Positions 23,232 to 31,564 of a stretch of DNA of 64,000 bases are shown piece by piece (position 1 is the first letter of the stretch; each line of letters opens with the position of its first letter). Origin of the DNA: Sphingopyxis sp. JAI108 (GTDB taxonomy: Bacteria > Pseudomonadota > Alphaproteobacteria > Sphingomonadales > Sphingomonadaceae). The DNA is taken from contig NZ_JACCCJ010000001.1 of assembly GCF_013410105.1 (NCBI RefSeq), positions 992,001 through 1,056,000 on the forward strand. Direction: 5' to 3'. The translations under genes were made by a program, and so were the position numbers. Below the pieces are notes generated by a model. The model was not told the origin of the DNA, searched no databases, and saw nothing but the letters and a program-made list of their open reading frames with translations.

Positions 23232-24901
23232 GCGCCGCGATGCTGATCGAGGCGTGGGGCGATACGCTGATCACCACGGCGGCTCTCGTCCTCCTGATCC
23301 TGATCGTCCGCAAGCCCTTCGCGCGGCTGTTCGGTCCACGGCTGACCTATGCGTTGTGGGCGGTGCCCGCGCTGCGGCTGGTGCTGCCTCCCCTTCCTTT
23401 CGCCGATCCGGTGGTCGTGACGCCCGCGCCAGCTGGGGAAGCGGTGACGGTGCAGGTCGGGCTACCGGTCGCGGCGTCCGGCCCGGTTGCCGAACCGCTT
23501 TGGTCGCTTGCCGACCTGACGCCGGTCATCTTCTTCGCCTGGGCGGCGGGGATGGCCGCCGTGCTGGCGGCGGCGATGGTGTCGCACCGCCGCTTTCGGC
23601 GCGACGTGCTGCGCGGCGCGGTTCAACTCGAACCGATCGGGACCATCCGGCTGGTGATGTCCGATGCCGTCGATGGCCCGGTCGCCTTCGGCTTGTGGCA
23701 TCGCCATGTCGCGGTACCGCACGATTTCTTTGCTCGCTATGTCGCCGACGAGCGGGCGCTGGCGATCGATCACGAACTGTCGCACCATCGCCACGGCGAC
23801 CTGTGGGCGAATAGCGCGGCGCTCGTGCTGCTCGCCGCCCAATGGTTCAATCCGTTCGCCTGGCGTGCGATCCGCGCCTTTCGTTTCGACCAGGAGGCCG
23901 CTTGCGACGCGCGCGTCCTGAGGATGGTCGATCAGGCGGGGACTGATCGGGAGGGGCAGCGCGACCGGGCGGCGAGCTATGCGACCGCGATCGTCAAGGC
24001 GGCGGTCGGCCCGCGCCTGTCCCTTGCCGCGCCGATGGCGGTGCATGACAATCTGCAGGAGAGGTTGACGATGTTGACGAGGCAGGATGTTTCCAAAAAG
24101 CGCGGACTTGTCGGACGCCTGCTGGTCGGCGGCGCGACGCTGGCCGTGCTCGCAACCACCGCGACGCTCGTTCCCGCCGGGATCGTTGTGGCGAAGGCGC
24201 AGACCGCCGACGTGCCGGCACCGCCCGCTCCGCCCGAAGCGCCGCTGCCGCCCGTCGCGCCCGATGCGCCGGGCGTGATGGTCTTCACCGAGCATAGCGA
24301 CGATGTCACGGCCGATGAGGGCGGCAAGAAGCGCGAAGTGCATCGCATCGTGATCCGCGAAGATGGCAAAAAGGCGCCTGCGACGGTGTCCGCGCGCATC
24401 GACGGCAAAGACGAGGCGCGCCGCATCGAAATCCGCACGCCCGGCAGCCTCTCGGGCGATGATGTCCTCGCGACGCTCAAGGAACAGGGCATTTCCGGCA
24501 AGCGCGCCGAGGCGATCGCCGACAGGCTGGAGGCGAAGCGCACCGAGCGCATCCGCACCGTCATGGCACCGATACCGCCGCTGCCCCCCTTGCCCCCGAT
24601 GCCTCATGCCACGTGGACAACGGACGGCAAGGCCCGGTTCATCGGCAAGTGCGGTGACGGCAAGCAGGCGGCGCCGATCGTCAAACGCGAAGAGGCCGAC
24701 GGCAACCGACGCAGCAGCGTCTATATGTTCTCGTGCAGCGATACGGCGGACAGTCGGGCGGCACGCCTCTCGGCGCTCAAGAAGGCGCGGGCGTCCTTCG
24801 CCGAAAGCAAATGGTCGCACAGCATGTCCGAAGACATACGCGCCAAGGTCGCTTCCGATATCGAAAAGGCGATCGCCGACATCGAGAAATCGGGCCACTG
24901 A
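23228..24901 (+). CDS. BlaR1/MecR1-like M56 membrane metallopeptidase
   Basis: The 557-residue protein has four predicted membrane helices in its first half (about residues 10-30, 36-52, 95-120, 300-325) and the zinc peptidase motif HELSHH near residue 181, with the downstream EAACDARVL region that supplies the third ligand. Beyond the last helix is a proline-rich linker (PAPPAPPEAPLPPVAPDAPG) and a charged exported domain, residues 350-557, that is not a penicillin-binding domain. So it should sense something other than a beta-lactam, or be tuned by the linker domain itself. No beta-lactamase gene is nearby. It is translationally coupled to the BlaI-like gene. Confidence 0.9.
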   Translation: MSAAMLIEAWGDTLITTAALVLLILIVRKPFARLFGPRLTYALWAVPALRLVLPPLPFADPVVVTPAPAGEAVTVQVGLPVAASGPVAEPLWSLADLTPVIFFAWAAGMAAVLAAAMVSHRRFRRDVLRGAVQLEPIGTIRLVMSDAVDGPVAFGLWHRHVAVPHDFFARYVADERALAIDHELSHHRHGDLWANSAALVLLAAQWFNPFAWRAIRAFRFDQEAACDARVLRMVDQAGTDREGQRDRAASYATAIVKAAVGPRLSLAAPMAVHDNLQERLTMLTRQDVSKKRGLVGRLLVGGATLAVLATTATLVPAGIVVAKAQTADVPAPPAPPEAPLPPVAPDAPGVMVFTEHSDDVTADEGGKKREVHRIVIREDGKKAPATVSARIDGKDEARRIEIRTPGSLSGDDVLATLKEQGISGKRAEAIADRLEAKRTERIRTVMAPIPPLPPLPPMPHATWTTDGKARFIGKCGDGKQAAPIVKREEADGNRRSSVYMFSCSDTADSRAARLSALKKARASFAESKWSHSMSEDIRAKVASDIEKAIADIEKSGH

Positions 24902-25048
24902 CCCCATCGACTTCGCCGCCGGTCTTTGCTCCCCGGTGGGGCCGGCGGCAGGGGCGGGAAAGGGAGGGACCCATGTCGCTCCCTTTTCACGTCCTCTTTT
25001 TGACGTGCATCCCTTTTCCTTCGCGGCGTGCGATGCCACATGAAGGGC

Positions 25049-25969
25049 ATGAGCGAAGAAAAGCCCTGGCCCGACAGCATCCGCGCCGGCGAGTGCGAAC
25101 AGCATGAGCCGCTGGTGCGCCGCGTGCTCGCGCCGAACCCGTCACCCTATACTTTCACCGGCACCCAGACATGGATCGTCGGCGCGGGCAGCGATGTCGC
25201 GGTGATCGATCCCGGCCCGACCGGATCGGGGCTCAGCATCGGCGATCCCGCCGACATCCATGGCGCGGGGCACGTCGATGCGATCCTGCGCGCCGTCGAG
25301 GGACAGCGCGTCGCTGCGATCCTTTGCACGCACACCCACCGCGATCACAGTCCCGCCGCGGCGCCGCTGAAGGAGGCGACCGGGGCGCCGATCATCGGTT
25401 GCGCGCCGCTGGCGCTCTCGGACGATGGTCCGCGCGCGGATTCGGCATTCGACGCTGATTATGCGCCCGATCGCATTCTAGCCGACGGTGAGCGCCTTTC
25501 GGGGGGCGGCTGGACGATCGAGGCGGTGGCGACGCCGGGGCATACGTCGAACCATCTCTGCTTTGCGCTCCTCGAGACAGGGGCGCTGTTCACCGGCGAC
25601 CATGTCATGGCGTGGTCGACCAGCGTCGTCAGCCCCCCCGACGGCGACATGGCGGCCTATATGGCGAGCCTGTCGAAGCTCTATGACCGGGGCGACCGTG
25701 TCTATTACCCCGCGCATGGTCCCGCAGTGACCAGGCCGCGGCAGCTGGTGCGCGGGATGCTCGGCCACCGCAAGCAGCGCGAGCGGCAGATTTTGCGGGA
25801 ACTCGAAAAGGGCACACGCGTCATCCCCGAGATGGTGAAACATATGTACAAGGGGCTCGACCCGCGGCTGACCGGTGCCGCCGGACGATCGGTCCTCGCG
25901 CATCTGATCGATCTCGAAAATCGCGGCCGCGTTGCGCGCGATGCCGAAAGCTGGAGGCTCGTGGCATGA
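25049..25969 (+). CDS. Metallo-beta-lactamase-fold hydrolase (LACTB2-like)
   Basis: A cytoplasmic protein of 306 residues with the MBL zinc motif THTHRDHS near residue 105, the later histidine in ATPGHTSNH, the aspartate in FTGDHVM and the final histidine in YPAHGP. The C-terminal helical region (VRGMLGHRKQRERQIL ... MYKGLDPRLTGAAGRSVLAHLIDLENRGRV) is the winged-helix-like tail of LACTB2-type hydrolases, which in mitochondria act as endoribonucleases. Three near ATGs exist (25028, 25040, 25049); none has an ideal ribosome-binding site, and I took the last, which follows GAAGGG. The stop overlaps the next gene by four bases. Confidence 0.85.
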   Translation: MSEEKPWPDSIRAGECEQHEPLVRRVLAPNPSPYTFTGTQTWIVGAGSDVAVIDPGPTGSGLSIGDPADIHGAGHVDAILRAVEGQRVAAILCTHTHRDHSPAAAPLKEATGAPIIGCAPLALSDDGPRADSAFDADYAPDRILADGERLSGGGWTIEAVATPGHTSNHLCFALLETGALFTGDHVMAWSTSVVSPPDGDMAAYMASLSKLYDRGDRVYYPAHGPAVTRPRQLVRGMLGHRKQRERQILRELEKGTRVIPEMVKHMYKGLDPRLTGAAGRSVLAHLIDLENRGRVARDAESWRLVA

Positions 25970-26580
25970 GCAAGGGGCCATTTCGTGCCGCGCTCGTCGC
26001 AATACTGGCGCTCGCGCTGTTCTTCGGCTGGCGCGCATGGCATGACTGGCAGCGCGGCTATGATCCCGAAACCGTCGTCGCCGCGAGCCTGCAGGGACTC
26101 CAGGAGCAGAATATATTGGTGCCCTTCACCGCGCGCTATGTCGCGGTGGTGACGTCGACACAGAGCCGGCTCGGGCTGAGCGCGAAGAAGACGCTGATCA
26201 TGCCCGGCACGGTCCGCTACGAACTCGACCTCGGCAAGCTCAAGCAGTCGGACCTCGACTGGGACGCAGCGGCGAACGCGCTCACCGTCACCCTGCCGCC
26301 GTTGCGGCTCGCGGGGCCGGAGATCGATATCGATGCGATCAGCGAATATCGCGACGGCGAGATATTGCTGACGCTGACCGATGCCGAGCAGACGCTCGAC
26401 GCCGCCAATCGCAAGCGCGCGCAGGAGGAGCTGATCAAGCAGGCCAAGGGCACGACACCGATGCGCCTTGCCCAGGGCGCCGCGCGCACGGCGATCGAGC
26501 AAAGCTTTGCCATGCCATTGAAAGCCGCAGGGATCGACGCAAAGGTGACCGCACGCTTTGCGGGCGCGCCGGCTGGGTAA
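25966..26580 (+). CDS. DUF4230 membrane-anchored protein
   Basis: The 204-residue protein has one N-terminal membrane helix (FRAALVAILALALFFGW) followed by a soluble domain with the strands and segments of DUF4230: NILVPFTARYVAVVTS, IMPGTVRYELDLGKL and LTVTLPPLRLAGPEIDIDAI. The family is widespread and unassigned; the domain would lie in the periplasm. The start overlaps the MBL hydrolase stop (ATGA), suggesting coupled synthesis, but I see no biochemical connection. Confidence 0.8.
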   Translation: MSKGPFRAALVAILALALFFGWRAWHDWQRGYDPETVVAASLQGLQEQNILVPFTARYVAVVTSTQSRLGLSAKKTLIMPGTVRYELDLGKLKQSDLDWDAAANALTVTLPPLRLAGPEIDIDAISEYRDGEILLTLTDAEQTLDAANRKRAQEELIKQAKGTTPMRLAQGAARTAIEQSFAMPLKAAGIDAKVTARFAGAPAG

Positions 26581-26640
26581 AAACCGGGCTTTTCGCGCTT
26601 TTGCCGCTACGCTATCTTTCCGCCGGGTCGGGAAGGGGGA

Positions 26641-27357
26641 ATGGGCATGGCTACAAGTGCAGGCGGCGGCGCTCGCGTTGAGCTTTTCTGGCACCGCATG
26701 GCGATCGGCCTCGCGGTCTTCATCGTTTTCGGGTTCCTCCAGTTTGCGCTGAGAGGCTTCGTCGATCCGGTCGCGGCGCCCTTTTGGGTGCATGCCCATG
26801 GTGTCGCGATGCTGGCATGGCTGGCGCTGCTGATCGCCCAGCCGGCCTTCGTCTCGCGCGATAATCTGGCGCGGCACCGCCAGCTCGGGCGTGTCGGCGG
26901 GCTGCTCGCTATCTTTATCACCGCCCTTGGCATCTTCACCGGTGTCGCTTCGCTGATCCTGGACCGTTTCCCGCCCTTTTTCACACCGGCTCATTTCCTC
27001 GCGCTGACGGTGACCGAATCGCTGGTGTTCGGCGCGATGGTTGCGTGGGCGATCCGGCGGCGGCGCGCGACCGACTGGCACCGGCGGCTGATGATCGGCG
27101 CGACGATCGTGATCCTTGAACCCGCGCTGGGCCGCATATTGCCAATGCCGCTGATGATCGGCTGGTTCGACATCCCGATCGGCCTGATCCAGCTTGCCGT
27201 CGTCGGCATTGTCGCGCTCTATGATCGGCGGACGCTCGGCCGCGTCCATTCGGCGACAAAGGCGGTCGCGGTGATTGTCATCGCGGTCCGTCTCACCATC
27301 TATATGCTGTCGATGACGCCGCCCGTCATCGCGCTCGCGGCGCGCCTCGCCGGCTGA
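26641..27357 (+). CDS. Multi-pass membrane protein of unknown function
   Basis: A 238-residue protein with about seven hydrophobic helices. Histidines occur in or beside several of them (LFWHRMAIGL, WVHAHGVAML, RHRQLGRVGG, DWHRRLMIG), a pattern compatible with heme or metal binding but not proof. I do not recognise the family with confidence; it resembles the seven-helix conserved proteins that are often found alone in sphingomonads. A purine-rich GGAAGGGGGA lies just upstream; the ATG at 26647 (MATSA) is an alternative start with better spacing. Followed by nadA on the same strand after 71 bases. Confidence 0.7.
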   Translation: MGMATSAGGGARVELFWHRMAIGLAVFIVFGFLQFALRGFVDPVAAPFWVHAHGVAMLAWLALLIAQPAFVSRDNLARHRQLGRVGGLLAIFITALGIFTGVASLILDRFPPFFTPAHFLALTVTESLVFGAMVAWAIRRRRATDWHRRLMIGATIVILEPALGRILPMPLMIGWFDIPIGLIQLAVVGIVALYDRRTLGRVHSATKAVAVIVIAVRLTIYMLSMTPPVIALAARLAG

Positions 27358-27428
27358 TGCGACGAATTGCCCTGCCGCGGGGCAGCGTGTAGGGGGGCGC
27401 CACGGCCAAGCCATATAAGGATAACGCC

Positions 27429-28418
27429 ATGACTGCTCCCATCCGCGAGAATCTCTCGGGCCTCGACCTGCGCGCCGAAATCGACCGCCTCCGCAAGGAG
27501 CGCAACGCCGTCATCCTCGCGCATTATTACCAGAAGCCCGAGATTCAGGACTTGGCCGATTTCGTCGGCGATTCGCTCGAGTTGTCACGCAAGGCGGCGG
27601 AGACCGATGCCGAGGTGATCGCATTCTGCGGCGTGAAGTTCATGGCCGAGACGGCAAAGATTTTGTCGCCGGAAAAGACCGTGATCCTTCCCGACATGGA
27701 CGCGGGGTGCAGCCTCGAGGACAGTTGTCCACCCGAACAGTTCAAGCGTTTCCGCGAGGCGCATCCGGACCATATCGCGCTGACCTACATCAACTGCTCG
27801 GCGGCGGTGAAGGCGCTGAGCGACATCATCGTCACCTCGTCGAGCGCCGAGACGATCATCAGCCAGATCCCCGAGAGCCAGAAGATCATCTTCGGTCCCG
27901 ACCGCCACCTCGGCGGCTATCTCAATCGCAAGTTCGGGCGCGACATGCTGCTGTGGCCCGGCGTTTGCATCGTCCACGAGGCGTTCAGCGAAACCGAGCT
28001 GATCAAATTGAAGACCCAGCATCCGGGCGCCCCGGTCGCGGCGCACCCCGAATGCCCCCCGCACATCGTCGACCATGCCGACTATGTCGGCTCGACCAGC
28101 GGAATATTGCAGTTCGCGAAGAGCTTCCCCGGCGATACGCTGATCGTCGCGACCGAGCCGCACATCATCCACCAGATGGAGCTGGCGCTGCCCGAGAAGA
28201 ACTTCATCGGTGCGCCCGGCGCCGACGGCAACTGCAACTGCAACATCTGCCCCTATATGGCGCTCAACACGATGGAGAAACTCTACATCGCGCTGCGCGA
28301 CCTCCAGCCGCGGATCGAGATGGACGAGGAACTTCGCCTCGCCGCGCGCAAGAGTCTCGACCGGATGCTCGAAATGGCGTCGGGAACGGTGGGCAAGGGC
28401 GATCTGGGGCGCGCCTGA
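27429..28418 (+). CDS. nadA: Quinolinate synthase A
   Basis: The 329-residue enzyme condenses iminoaspartate with dihydroxyacetone phosphate to quinolinate in de novo NAD synthesis, using a [4Fe-4S] cluster. The three cluster cysteines are visible in MDAGCSLEDSC, in HPECPPHIVDHADYVGSTSG and in CNCNICPYM near the C-terminus. Other family segments are ILAHYYQKPEIQDLADFVGDSLELS and FCGVKFMAETAKIL. A GGATAACGCC-like sequence precedes the ATG. nadB and nadC are not in the window, so the gene stands alone here. Confidence 0.97.
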   Translation: MTAPIRENLSGLDLRAEIDRLRKERNAVILAHYYQKPEIQDLADFVGDSLELSRKAAETDAEVIAFCGVKFMAETAKILSPEKTVILPDMDAGCSLEDSCPPEQFKRFREAHPDHIALTYINCSAAVKALSDIIVTSSSAETIISQIPESQKIIFGPDRHLGGYLNRKFGRDMLLWPGVCIVHEAFSETELIKLKTQHPGAPVAAHPECPPHIVDHADYVGSTSGILQFAKSFPGDTLIVATEPHIIHQMELALPEKNFIGAPGADGNCNCNICPYMALNTMEKLYIALRDLQPRIEMDEELRLAARKSLDRMLEMASGTVGKGDLGRA

Positions 28419-28492
28419 ACTTCGCGAAAGCCGAATCGATTCGACTTTCGGTCGGGCGATTCGCGCGGCGGGATGGGTCGTGATCGAATCCG

Positions 28493-28562
28493 AAAATGCT
28501 GCAACGCTGTTACAAAAATGCTGCAACGAATCCGGTTGTTGCTAATGCCGGACTTATCCACA
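28493..28562. other. Direct repeat AAAATGCTGCAACG and a DnaA-box-like site
   Basis: The 14-mer AAAATGCTGCAACG occurs at 28493-28506 and again at 28515-28528, a 22-base period. TTATCCACA, a perfect match to the DnaA box TTATNCACA, follows at 28554-28562. The segment is locally richer in A and T than its surroundings. These are seen directly; any function in replication or regulation is unproven. Confidence 0.5.
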
Positions 28563-28639
28563 ACCGGGGGCGGTTTCGAGCGGCTTTTCGCGCATTTTTT
28601 GTTGGCGCCCCGAACACTTCATGTCAGCTTCAAATCATC

Positions 28640-28915
28640 GGACGACAGAGACGTCGGACCACCGGGACATCAAGGGTAGTTGCAAGACTAGCCGGAAGAG
28701 AACGGACGGATTGACGAGGAAATCGACCGGTAGCCTGATCACGGAACGTAGCGATTCCCACGAGTTGATACGGACCCGATCGGGTACAGGAAATGCAGTC
28801 CATCGCTTGGACAGCGACCGCTTCGGCGGACGCAAGAAGAGATGATGAAGGGCTTTCCAGGTGCGGCCGGCCCCCGAAAGGGGGCCGACCAAACCGTCGC
28901 CGGATTGTTCCGGCG
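28640..28915 (+). ncRNA. Candidate structured RNA (hairpin series) in gene-free region
   Basis: No convincing coding sequence covers this stretch, but several stable hairpins follow one another: palindrome ACCCGATCGGGT (28774-28785); GTCCA-TCGCT-TGGAC (28798-28812); CCGC-TTCG-GCGG with a UUCG tetraloop (28818-28829); GGCCCCC-GAAA-GGGGGCC with a GNRA tetraloop (28869-28886); and GCCGGA-TTGT-TCCGGC (28899-28914). The UUCG and GAAA loops are typical of folded RNA. The preceding 130 bases are purine-rich and unlike the neighbouring coding DNA. Boundaries and orientation are not certain; palindromes fold on both strands, but the tetraloop sequences favour the plus strand. Confidence 0.55.
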
Positions 28916-29224
28916 GGCGCCGCGACGCGTCGTTTTGCGGGCCGCTGATCGCGAGAGAAGCGGACCGGGATGAAGCGGGACGGAGTCAGCAGGACAAAAC
29001 CGGATAGTGGGGGTTGGCAGCGATGTCGGCCCCCATTTCGCATGCCCGGCCGGCCCGGCGCCACGGGGCCCGGCATCGCCGTATTTGGAGTGCGCCCCGC
29101 GCCCTCCACGGCCCCGTCGACCCGTTGCCCCCGCATCAATTATTTTCGCGGCCGTGACTTTCGTCACACCAGCGTCAAATGCGGCTGCTTAGTGCCATAG
29201 CGCGACCCGGAGACGTTCCCGATC

Positions 29225-29393
29225 AGGAACCGATCCCCCTTTTCCCGGCCCGGTCCAGACGGGCCGGCCGGGAACCTTTCCATCCCCGACCGCATTGTCC
29301 CGATATCGCTGAAGCGATGTCCGGGCACGACCGGACGTTTCGATAATTGCCGGCCCTGGGCGCATGCCCGGCCGGTTCAGGGAAGGAAAAAAC
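29225..29393 (+). promoter_or_regulatory. Hairpin-rich leader of the first GlsB-like gene
   Basis: Two good hairpins stand in the leader: CCGGCCCG / CGGGCCGG at 29245-29267 with a seven-base loop, and an imperfect long one at 29299-29325 centred on ATCGCT-GA-AGCGAT. A GGAAGGA ribosome-binding site follows. The remaining stretch between 28916 and 29225 holds GC-rich inverted segments but no gene I can support. Confidence 0.4.
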
Positions 29394-29657
29394 ATGGGTT
29401 TGATCATCACATTGATCGTCGGCGGCATCATCGGCTGGCTGGCGAGCATCGTCATGCGCACCGACGCCCAGCAGGGCATCATCCTGAACGTCGTCGTCGG
29501 CATCGTCGGCGCGCTCCTCGGCAATTTTCTCGGCAGCTTTTTCGGTATGGGCGCCAGCCTCGACACCTTCAGCCCAATCGGACTGCTCTGGGCCTTCATC
29601 GGCGCGGTGGTGCTGCTCGGCATCATCAATCTGATACGGCGTGGCAGCGTCCGCTGA
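29394..29657 (+). CDS. GlsB/YeaQ/YmgE-family stress membrane protein (copy 1)
   Basis: An 87-residue, three-helix inner-membrane protein with the family pattern GGIIGWLASIVMRTDAQQGI and a central VVVGIVGALLGNFLG helix; the chain ends with a basic IRRGSVR. Members are small transglycosylase-associated or general stress proteins of unknown mechanism. GGAAGGA sits seven bases before the ATG. A paralogue follows 111 bases downstream. Its long, gene-free and hairpin-rich upstream region suggests complex control. Confidence 0.9.
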   Translation: MGLIITLIVGGIIGWLASIVMRTDAQQGIILNVVVGIVGALLGNFLGSFFGMGASLDTFSPIGLLWAFIGAVVLLGIINLIRRGSVR

Positions 29658-29768
29658 CTGGCGTGGCGGCGCACCGCCGCCGCCATTCCGCTAGGCGATT
29701 TCAAATATTTGGGTTACCAATGACAGGCCTGCAGGGTCAGGCGCCAACACGATCGTAGGGGTGATCTT

Positions 29769-30038
29769 ATGACTTGGATTATTGCAATCATCATGGGCGG
29801 CATCATCGGCTGGCTTGCCAGCATCGTGATGCGCACCGACGCCCAGCAGGGCATTTTCCTCAACATCATCGTCGGCTGCATCGGGTCGATCCTTGGCCGT
29901 TTCCTGTTCGGCAGCTTCCTCGGCGGCGGCCATCTGCGCGGCGACGCCTTCGATCCGATGACCTTGCTCACCGCCTTCCTCGGCGCCGTGATCCTGCTCG
30001 GGATCGTCAATCTCGTGCGCCGCGGCCGCGTGCGCTGA
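29769..30038 (+). CDS. GlsB/YeaQ/YmgE-family stress membrane protein (copy 2)
   Basis: An 89-residue paralogue of the preceding gene: the block IIGWLASIVMRTDAQQGI is identical in both and the C-terminal helix and RRGRVR tail are nearly so, while the middle loop differs (GGGHLRGDAFDP versus GMGASLDTFSP). It therefore arose by tandem duplication and has begun to diverge. Three membrane helices are predicted. GTAGGGGTG precedes the start, and an intrinsic terminator follows the gene. Confidence 0.9.
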   Translation: MTWIIAIIMGGIIGWLASIVMRTDAQQGIFLNIIVGCIGSILGRFLFGSFLGGGHLRGDAFDPMTLLTAFLGAVILLGIVNLVRRGRVR

Positions 30039-30080
30039 CCGCCGAACGGCGATAGCCGGTCCCGACGGGACGGCCAAAGA

Positions 30081-30115
30081 AAAGGGCGGCCACCGCAAGG
30101 TGGGCCGCCCTTTTT
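30081..30115 (+). terminator. Rho-independent terminator after the second GlsB-like gene
   Basis: The stem AAGGGCGGCC / GGGCCGCCCTT encloses a loop containing ACCGCAAGGT and ends in five T residues, about 43 bases after the stop codon. Confidence 0.9.
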
Positions 30116-30329
30116 CATGTCCGCAACCACTGGAAATCGCAGGATAAGGCGTCTATGGCGCGCGCTCCGGGGCGCAGGGGGAATGGCGAAGTTTCGCCTC
30201 TTGCCAGTGGTGATTTAATTAGGTAATACACCTCGCAGAGGATTGATCCTGTTGTGCGGGGTCGAAGGGGGCGGGCGCGTTTGCGCCTTCCGCATGATGC
30301 TGCCGCGCAAGGCAGGGAGGGTTTTCGGC

Positions 30330-31523
30330 GTGAACTACGAGCGGAAAGTGGATTCGATGGACAGCCTGGCGGGCACGCAAAGCTTTTATGAGGATGGCGA
30401 TGACAGCCGGCGCAAGCGCACGCGACTGATCGTCGCGGTCGTGCTGATCGTCCTGGCGCTGGCGGCTGCCTATTATGCCTTCTCGAGCAACAAGGGCGGC
30501 GCCGACGCCGGCGGCGGGGAAGCCGCGGCGGTTCCGAACATCACCGTTGTCGTTCCCGGCCGCGTGTCGGTCGAGGCGGCGATCGCTGCCAACGGCACGA
30601 TCGCGGCACGCCGCGAAATGCCGGTCGGGGTCGCCGGCGAAGGCGGACAGGTCGTCCGCGTGCTCGTCGAACCCGGGCAGTGGGTCGGCGCGGGGCAGAC
30701 GCTCGCGGTCATCGATCGCTCGGTGCAGGCGCAGCAGGCGGCGAGCCTCGCGGCCTCGATCCGCGTCGCGCAGGCCGACGCCGATCTGGCGCAAGCCGAA
30801 CTCGAACGCGCGCAGGCCCTTGTCGGCCGCGGCTTCATTTCAAAGGCCGACATGGATCGCAAGCGCGCGACGCGCGACGCCGCCAACGCTCGGGTTCGCG
30901 TCGCGCAGGCGCAATATGGCGAAGCGACCGCGCGCAACAACCGGCTCAACATCGTCGCGCCCGCAGCGGGGCTGGTGCTGACGCGGCAGGTCGAGCCCGG
31001 CCAGATCGTCGGCGCGGGCACGGGGGTGCTGTTCCGCATGGCGAAAGGCGGCGAGATGGAAATGCTGGCGCAGATGGCCGAGGCCGATCTCGCGCGGGTC
31101 AAGGTGGGCACGCGCGCGACCGTCACCCCGGTCGGCACCGACGCCGAGATCGCCGGGCAGGTGTGGCAGGTATCGCCGATCGTCGACATGGATACGCGCC
31201 AGGGCCTGGTTCGCATCGCGGTCCCTTATTCGTCGGTGCTGCGTCCGGGCGGCTTCGCCGACGCGCGGCTCGTGGCGGGCACGGCGGAAGTGCCGCTGCT
31301 CCCCGAAAGCGCGGTGCAGAGCGGTCCCGAAGGCAATTTCGTGCTGGTCGTCGGCAAGGACAACAAGATCGAGCGCAAGCCGGTCAAGGTCGGCACGGTC
31401 AGCGATGCCGGCGTGTCGATCGCGTCGGGGCTCACCGGCAACGAACGGGTCGTGACCCTCGCCGGCGCGTTCCTCAACGTCGGCGACACGGTGAAGCCGG
31501 TGCTGCAGAAATCGTCGCAATAA
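30330..31523 (+). CDS. RND efflux periplasmic adaptor (membrane fusion protein)
   Basis: A 397-residue adaptor with one N-terminal membrane helix (LIVAVVLIVLALAAAYYAF, about residues 32-50), a barrel-sandwich/lipoyl region around residues 75-110 and 210-240, an alpha-helical hairpin between them (AASIRVAQADADLAQAELERAQALVGRGFISKADMDRKRATRDAANARVR) and beta-barrel segments to the end. It links the inner-membrane pump encoded next to an outer-membrane channel not present here. I chose the GTG at 30330 because GGGAGGG stands eight bases before it; ATG 30357 is the alternative. No regulator gene flanks the pair. Confidence 0.9.
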   Translation: MNYERKVDSMDSLAGTQSFYEDGDDSRRKRTRLIVAVVLIVLALAAAYYAFSSNKGGADAGGGEAAAVPNITVVVPGRVSVEAAIAANGTIAARREMPVGVAGEGGQVVRVLVEPGQWVGAGQTLAVIDRSVQAQQAASLAASIRVAQADADLAQAELERAQALVGRGFISKADMDRKRATRDAANARVRVAQAQYGEATARNNRLNIVAPAAGLVLTRQVEPGQIVGAGTGVLFRMAKGGEMEMLAQMAEADLARVKVGTRATVTPVGTDAEIAGQVWQVSPIVDMDTRQGLVRIAVPYSSVLRPGGFADARLVAGTAEVPLLPESAVQSGPEGNFVLVVGKDNKIERKPVKVGTVSDAGVSIASGLTGNERVVTLAGAFLNVGDTVKPVLQKSSQ

Positions 31524-31564
31524 TCCGGTCAACGGCATCGCATTCGCACAAGGGCGCCTGAGTC

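Noticed and set aside
28554..28562. Origin of replication at the DnaA box
   Set aside because: Only one box, no AT-rich unwinding element, and none of the usual origin neighbours (hemE, parA/B, dnaA) nearby.
28621..28845. A 74-codon open frame in the gene-free region
   Set aside because: Serine, threonine and arginine-rich with no ribosome-binding site; the hairpins argue for RNA instead.
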